Below are positions 61,077 to 64,000 of a DNA stretch of 64,000 nt, in pieces. The position numbers and the translations under genes were made by a program. Numbering within the stretch: position 1 is the stretch's first letter; each line of letters begins with the position of its first letter. The notes below the pieces were generated by a model, which worked only from the letters and a program-made list of their open reading frames with translations, had not been told where the DNA came from and did not search any database. The stretch covers positions 25,199 through 89,198 of the forward strand of contig NZ_BMHQ01000001.1 in the NCBI RefSeq assembly GCF_014641195.1, read 5' to 3'. The stretch is from Marinithermofilum abyssi. Lineage in GTDB: Bacteria; Bacillota; Bacilli; Thermoactinomycetales; DSM-45169.

Positions 61077-61850
61077 TTACCAACCGCCGGATACACCGAT
61101 GCACTCCCCGGTGATGATCGAAGCCGGATCGGAAGCGAGATAAAGGGCACACTCGGCGATTTCTTCCGGCCGGACGAACCGCTTGATCGCCTGTTTATGC
61201 AACAGGTGCCGGTGGAGCGCCTCTTCCCGGGAGATCCCTTCTTCCTTGGCCAGCTTCTCCAATTGATTTTGTACCAAGGGGGTATCGACGGCTCCGGGCA
61301 TAATGGCGTTTACGGTAATCCCGTGTTCCGCCGTTTCCAGCGCGGTGGTGCGCGTCAACCCGACCACCCCGTGTTTGGCGGATATATAGGCGGATTTAAA
61401 AGGGGAGGCCGCCCTCCCGTGGACAGAGGCGATATTGATGATGCGCCCGTATTTCTGCTTTTTCATATGCGGAACTGCATGCTTCGTGAGAAGAAACGGA
61501 CCCGTCAGCATCACCGCGATCAAACGGTTCCATTTTTCCAGAGGGAAATCTTCCACCCGGTCAATGTGCTGCAAACCGGCATTGTTCACCACCACATCGA
61601 TCCGCCCGTAATCAAAAACTGCTTGGTCGATCAAGGAACGAACCGCTTCTTCATCCGTCACATCAACAGCAACTCCCGATGCCGAACCGCCTGTCTCCCG
61701 ACGGATTTGTTCGGCTGCAGACAATGCGGCTTCTTCTGTGAGATCGGCGATGACGGCATGATCACCGTTTCGGGAGAAGGCTGCCGCGATGCTGTATCCG
61801 ATTCCGCGGGCCGCCCCCGTCACGATGATCAACCGCTGTTTTTTTTTCAT
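61077..61850 (-). CDS. 3-hydroxybutyrate dehydrogenase
   Basis: A 257-residue short-chain dehydrogenase: VTGAARGIGYSIAAAF (NAD loop), NNAGLQHIDRVEDFPLEKWN, IASVHGRAASPFKSAYISAKHG (catalytic Ser, Tyr, Lys) and PGAVDTPLVQNQLEKLA. The phrases LQHIDRVEDFP and VHGRAASPFK are typical of D-3-hydroxybutyrate dehydrogenases, which form acetoacetate with NAD+. It lies between a GntP-type permease and AtoE under a sigma-54 promoter, which supports ketone-body use. Confidence 0.9.
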   Translation of the reverse strand: MKKKQRLIIVTGAARGIGYSIAAAFSRNGDHAVIADLTEEAALSAAEQIRRETGGSASGVAVDVTDEEAVRSLIDQAVFDYGRIDVVVNNAGLQHIDRVEDFPLEKWNRLIAVMLTGPFLLTKHAVPHMKKQKYGRIINIASVHGRAASPFKSAYISAKHGVVGLTRTTALETAEHGITVNAIMPGAVDTPLVQNQLEKLAKEEGISREEALHRHLLHKQAIKRFVRPEEIAECALYLASDPASIITGECIGVSGGW

Positions 61851-61878
61851 GATTCACTCATCCTTTCCATCCGATTCA

Positions 61879-63297
61879 TTACACCAGACCGGTCAGGAGC
61901 GCCACCAAGATAACCACCGGAACCGCCAGGGTTTTGATGATCGTGATGGCGAAAATGTCCGGGTAGGATTGCCGGTGGGTCAGACCGCAAATGGCGAGCA
62001 AGGTAATTACCGCCCCGTTGTGAGGCAACGTATCCATTCCGCCTGCGGACATGGAAGCAACCCGGTGCAGCAGTTCGGGATCGATCCCGACGCTGTTCGC
62101 CCATGCCAGATATTTCGCACCCATCGTATCCAAAGCAATACTCATTCCGCCGGAAGCGGAGCCGGTGATCCCTGCCAGAATATTGATGGACAGAGCCTCG
62201 GAAATCAGCGGACTGGTCTTCATGGTGAGCAGGAATTCAGATACCGCCTTGAAACCGGGAAGGGAAGCAATCACATTGCCAAAGCCGACCTCTGACGCCG
62301 TGTTCATGATGGCCAACAACGACCCGACGGCACCGGCGGTCAGGGTTTCGGACAAACCGATTCCGGACGTGGTATTTACGTCGGAACCAGCTTCCCCATC
62401 CGCTTTTCGGTAAAACCATTGCAAGCCGATCGCGAAAGCGATCCCGATGACCAGTGCGACGATCAGAGACCAGATCCCGAGCACTTTATCGATGCTTAGA
62501 CCCTCATATTGTTTCAGTAGGGATTCCGGATACCAGCCCGGCAGCACGACATAGGTGAACAGGGCATTCCCTCCCAGGACCAACAACAGCGGGATGATGG
62601 ACAGCCAAACCGGCGGCAACTTTTCCCCTTCCCGGATCTCCGGCTCGTTCAAGGTGTGATTGCCGTATCCCTCCCCTTGGGCGAGCAGTCGGTTTTTGCG
62701 GCGATACAGCCACCACAACCCCGCCGCTGCCACCATCACCCCTCCGAAAGTACCGATCACGGGGGCGGCAAACGTGGTCGTGTGAAAATACGTCGTGGGA
62801 ATGACATTCTGGATTTGCGGGCTTCCAGGCAGGGCATCCATGCTGAAAGTAAAGGAGCCCAGGGCGATCGAAGCCGGGATTAGGCGTTTGGGAATGTCGG
62901 CTTCCCGGAACATCGCAGCGGCGAAGGGATACACCGCAAACGCGACAACAAACAAGCTGACCCCGCCGTAGGTGAGGACCGCACAGGTGAGTACCACGGC
63001 CAAAATAGCCTGTTGCCGTCCAAAACGCTTCGTCAATCCCTGGGCGATAGAACGGGCCGCCCCGCTGTCATCCATTACCTTGCCAAAGATCGCTCCCAAC
63101 AGGAAAATGGGAAAAAATAGCTTGATATAATCAACGGCTTTCACCATGAACAGCTCTGTATAGGTGGGCAATAGCGGCAGCCCCGATAAAGCTGCAGCCA
63201 ACAAGGCAAACACAGGGGCAAAAAGGATAACCGGATACCCCCGGTACGCCATAAACATCAACAGACCGAGAGCCAAAAAAATCCCCAATACTGCCAT
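61879..63297 (-). CDS. GntP-family permease (3-hydroxybutyrate type)
   Basis: 472 residues with about twelve helices. GVSLFVVAFAVYPFAAAMFRE, SFTFSMDALPGSPQIQNVIP and GMDTLPHNGAVITLLAICGL are signature parts of GntP permeases, and AGITGSASGGMSIALD is close to the family's second half motif. GntP members import gluconate or related hydroxy acids; together with bdhA the likely substrate is 3-hydroxybutyrate. First gene of the operon, about 105 bp from a sigma-54 promoter. Confidence 0.88.
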   Translation of the reverse strand: MAVLGIFLALGLLMFMAYRGYPVILFAPVFALLAAALSGLPLLPTYTELFMVKAVDYIKLFFPIFLLGAIFGKVMDDSGAARSIAQGLTKRFGRQQAILAVVLTCAVLTYGGVSLFVVAFAVYPFAAAMFREADIPKRLIPASIALGSFTFSMDALPGSPQIQNVIPTTYFHTTTFAAPVIGTFGGVMVAAAGLWWLYRRKNRLLAQGEGYGNHTLNEPEIREGEKLPPVWLSIIPLLLVLGGNALFTYVVLPGWYPESLLKQYEGLSIDKVLGIWSLIVALVIGIAFAIGLQWFYRKADGEAGSDVNTTSGIGLSETLTAGAVGSLLAIMNTASEVGFGNVIASLPGFKAVSEFLLTMKTSPLISEALSINILAGITGSASGGMSIALDTMGAKYLAWANSVGIDPELLHRVASMSAGGMDTLPHNGAVITLLAICGLTHRQSYPDIFAITIIKTLAVPVVILVALLTGLV

Positions 63298-63401
63298 AGT
63301 ATTCTCCCCTTTCCCTTCAACAGTGGTTTAAAGCGCTTTCATCCTTGAGCGACACAAAAGACCCCCCGTCTGGTGTACACCCCCTTTCACCCTGTTTATA
63401 A

Positions 63402-63419
63402 GTGCAATTCTTATGCCAA
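63402..63419 (-). promoter_or_regulatory. Sigma-54 promoter of the gntP-bdhA-atoE operon
   Basis: On the minus strand TTGGCATAAGAATTGCAC has GG and GC 12 bases apart and both conserved TGGCA and TTGCA. It lies between the operon and the sigma-54 activator gene, which is transcribed toward it. Confidence 0.92.
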
Positions 63420-63578
63420 GTGAAAATCTTTTGAAAATGGACCGGTTGGTTCCACTTTTTTGGAACCATTGCATCGATCCGACAGCTACATCCTATGGTC
63501 TAGCCGCTTTTATCGCAGTCTATTTTTTTAGACTGAAGTACAGAAAATCGGACTGAAAGGCATTAAAAATAATCCGGA

Positions 63579-64000
63579 TCATCCATCTTTTTTAAGAAGA
63601 TTGTATTTGTTCATTTTTTGGTAGAATCCCGACTTGCTGATGCCTAACAGTTGAATGGTCCGTTCCCTGTCTCCGTTGGTCAATCTCCATACCCTCTGGA
63701 TGGTGTTTTTTTCCGCCTGTTCCACCGCTGCACGCAGAGAGTAGTGTTGCATTTCGCCGCCCCTCCCTCCAACCACATGCAAGGGAAGGTGATCCGCACG
63801 GATGGTACTTCCTTCTTTTAAGTGGAGGGCGCGTTCAAGCACGTTTTTCATTTCCCGAACATTGCCCGGCCAATCGTAACGCAGCAGGGCATCCATCGCA
63901 TCCGGATCGATGCCTTCCGCGTAGACCCCGGTTTCGCGGATCAACTCATCCAAAAGATGTTCCGCCAGGAGGGAAATATCTTCCCGCCGCTCCCTTAGGG
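63579..64000 (-). CDS. Sigma-54-dependent activator, C-terminal part (partial)
   Basis: Only the last 140 residues are in the window; the frame stays open to 64000. LRERREDISLLAEHLLDELI and AMDALLRYDWPGNVREMKNV belong to the AAA+ domain end (the WPGNVREM sensor motif), and a Fis-type HTH follows (IQRVWRLTNGDRERTIQLLG, ISKSGFYQKMNKY). It should activate the sigma-54 promoter at 63402. Its sensor domain is outside the window, so the signal is unknown; 3-hydroxybutyrate or acetoacetate is inferred from context. Confidence 0.92.
   Translation of the reverse strand, partial: LRERREDISLLAEHLLDELIRETGVYAEGIDPDAMDALLRYDWPGNVREMKNVLERALHLKEGSTIRADHLPLHVVGGRGGEMQHYSLRAAVEQAEKNTIQRVWRLTNGDRERTIQLLGISKSGFYQKMNKYNLLKKDG

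Overview
This is a roughly mid-50s %GC chromosomal window from an endospore-forming Bacillota. The gene set (YheC/YheD-type ATP-grasp, YjcZ-like small sporulation protein, AblB, YfhH, EcsC, DUF2935, DUF2512, FapR- and BirA-type operators, S-box metH, MetH plus YitJ) and the many TTG/GTG starts with strong Shine-Dalgarno sites fit a Thermoactinomycetaceae-like organism (Desmospora/Kroppenstedtia type). The family is an inference from gene content; no rRNA is present to confirm it.

Layout. 1-3140: accessory region with a deleted GNAT gene, a small basic protein, a winged-helix gene broken at an A9 run, a sporulation-gene remnant and a SET-domain gene, ending in a sequence resembling the 3' end of tmRNA (candidate integration site). 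3445-9342: biotin operon bioA-D-B-F-H-C, all overlapping, behind a sigma-A promoter and BirA operator. 9409-15170: RodZ-like protein, ModAB, DUF4395 remnant, a coupled ATP-grasp/PanD pair and an NlpC/P60 hydrolase. 15421-21397: LevR-type sigma-54 activator followed by a sigma-54 promoter and an IIB-IIA-HPr-EI operon without a IIC permease; the same 17-nt motif precedes the regulator and the operon. 21522-32760: speD, fabI with FapR box, DUF2935, an orphan IS605-type right end, ablB, small membrane and spore genes, folate and DoxX genes, ispH. 32979-38490: yitJ and metH under a SAM riboswitch.

38584-58146 is a mosaic: three paralogous secreted, membrane- or wall-anchored proteins built from about 85-residue modules, plus a remnant of a fourth, are interleaved with a beta-helix protein, a frameshifted EIIA-like gene, EcsC, an acyl-CoA dehydrogenase, two tRNA-Ala(GGC) genes separated by IS debris, an acyltransferase, an MFS exporter with a possible attenuator, a VOC gene cut by a decayed IS605-type element, a transglutaminase and an aldolase/FAD-oxidase pair. 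58603-64000 ends with a YjcZ-like gene and a sigma-54-controlled 3-hydroxybutyrate/acetoacetate cluster (gntP, bdhA, atoE, remnant acyl-CoA synthetase, and the activator that runs off the right edge).

Recurring themes are sigma-54 control of two catabolic operons, tightly coupled operons with 4-38 nt overlaps, and gene decay at IS200/IS605-type ends.
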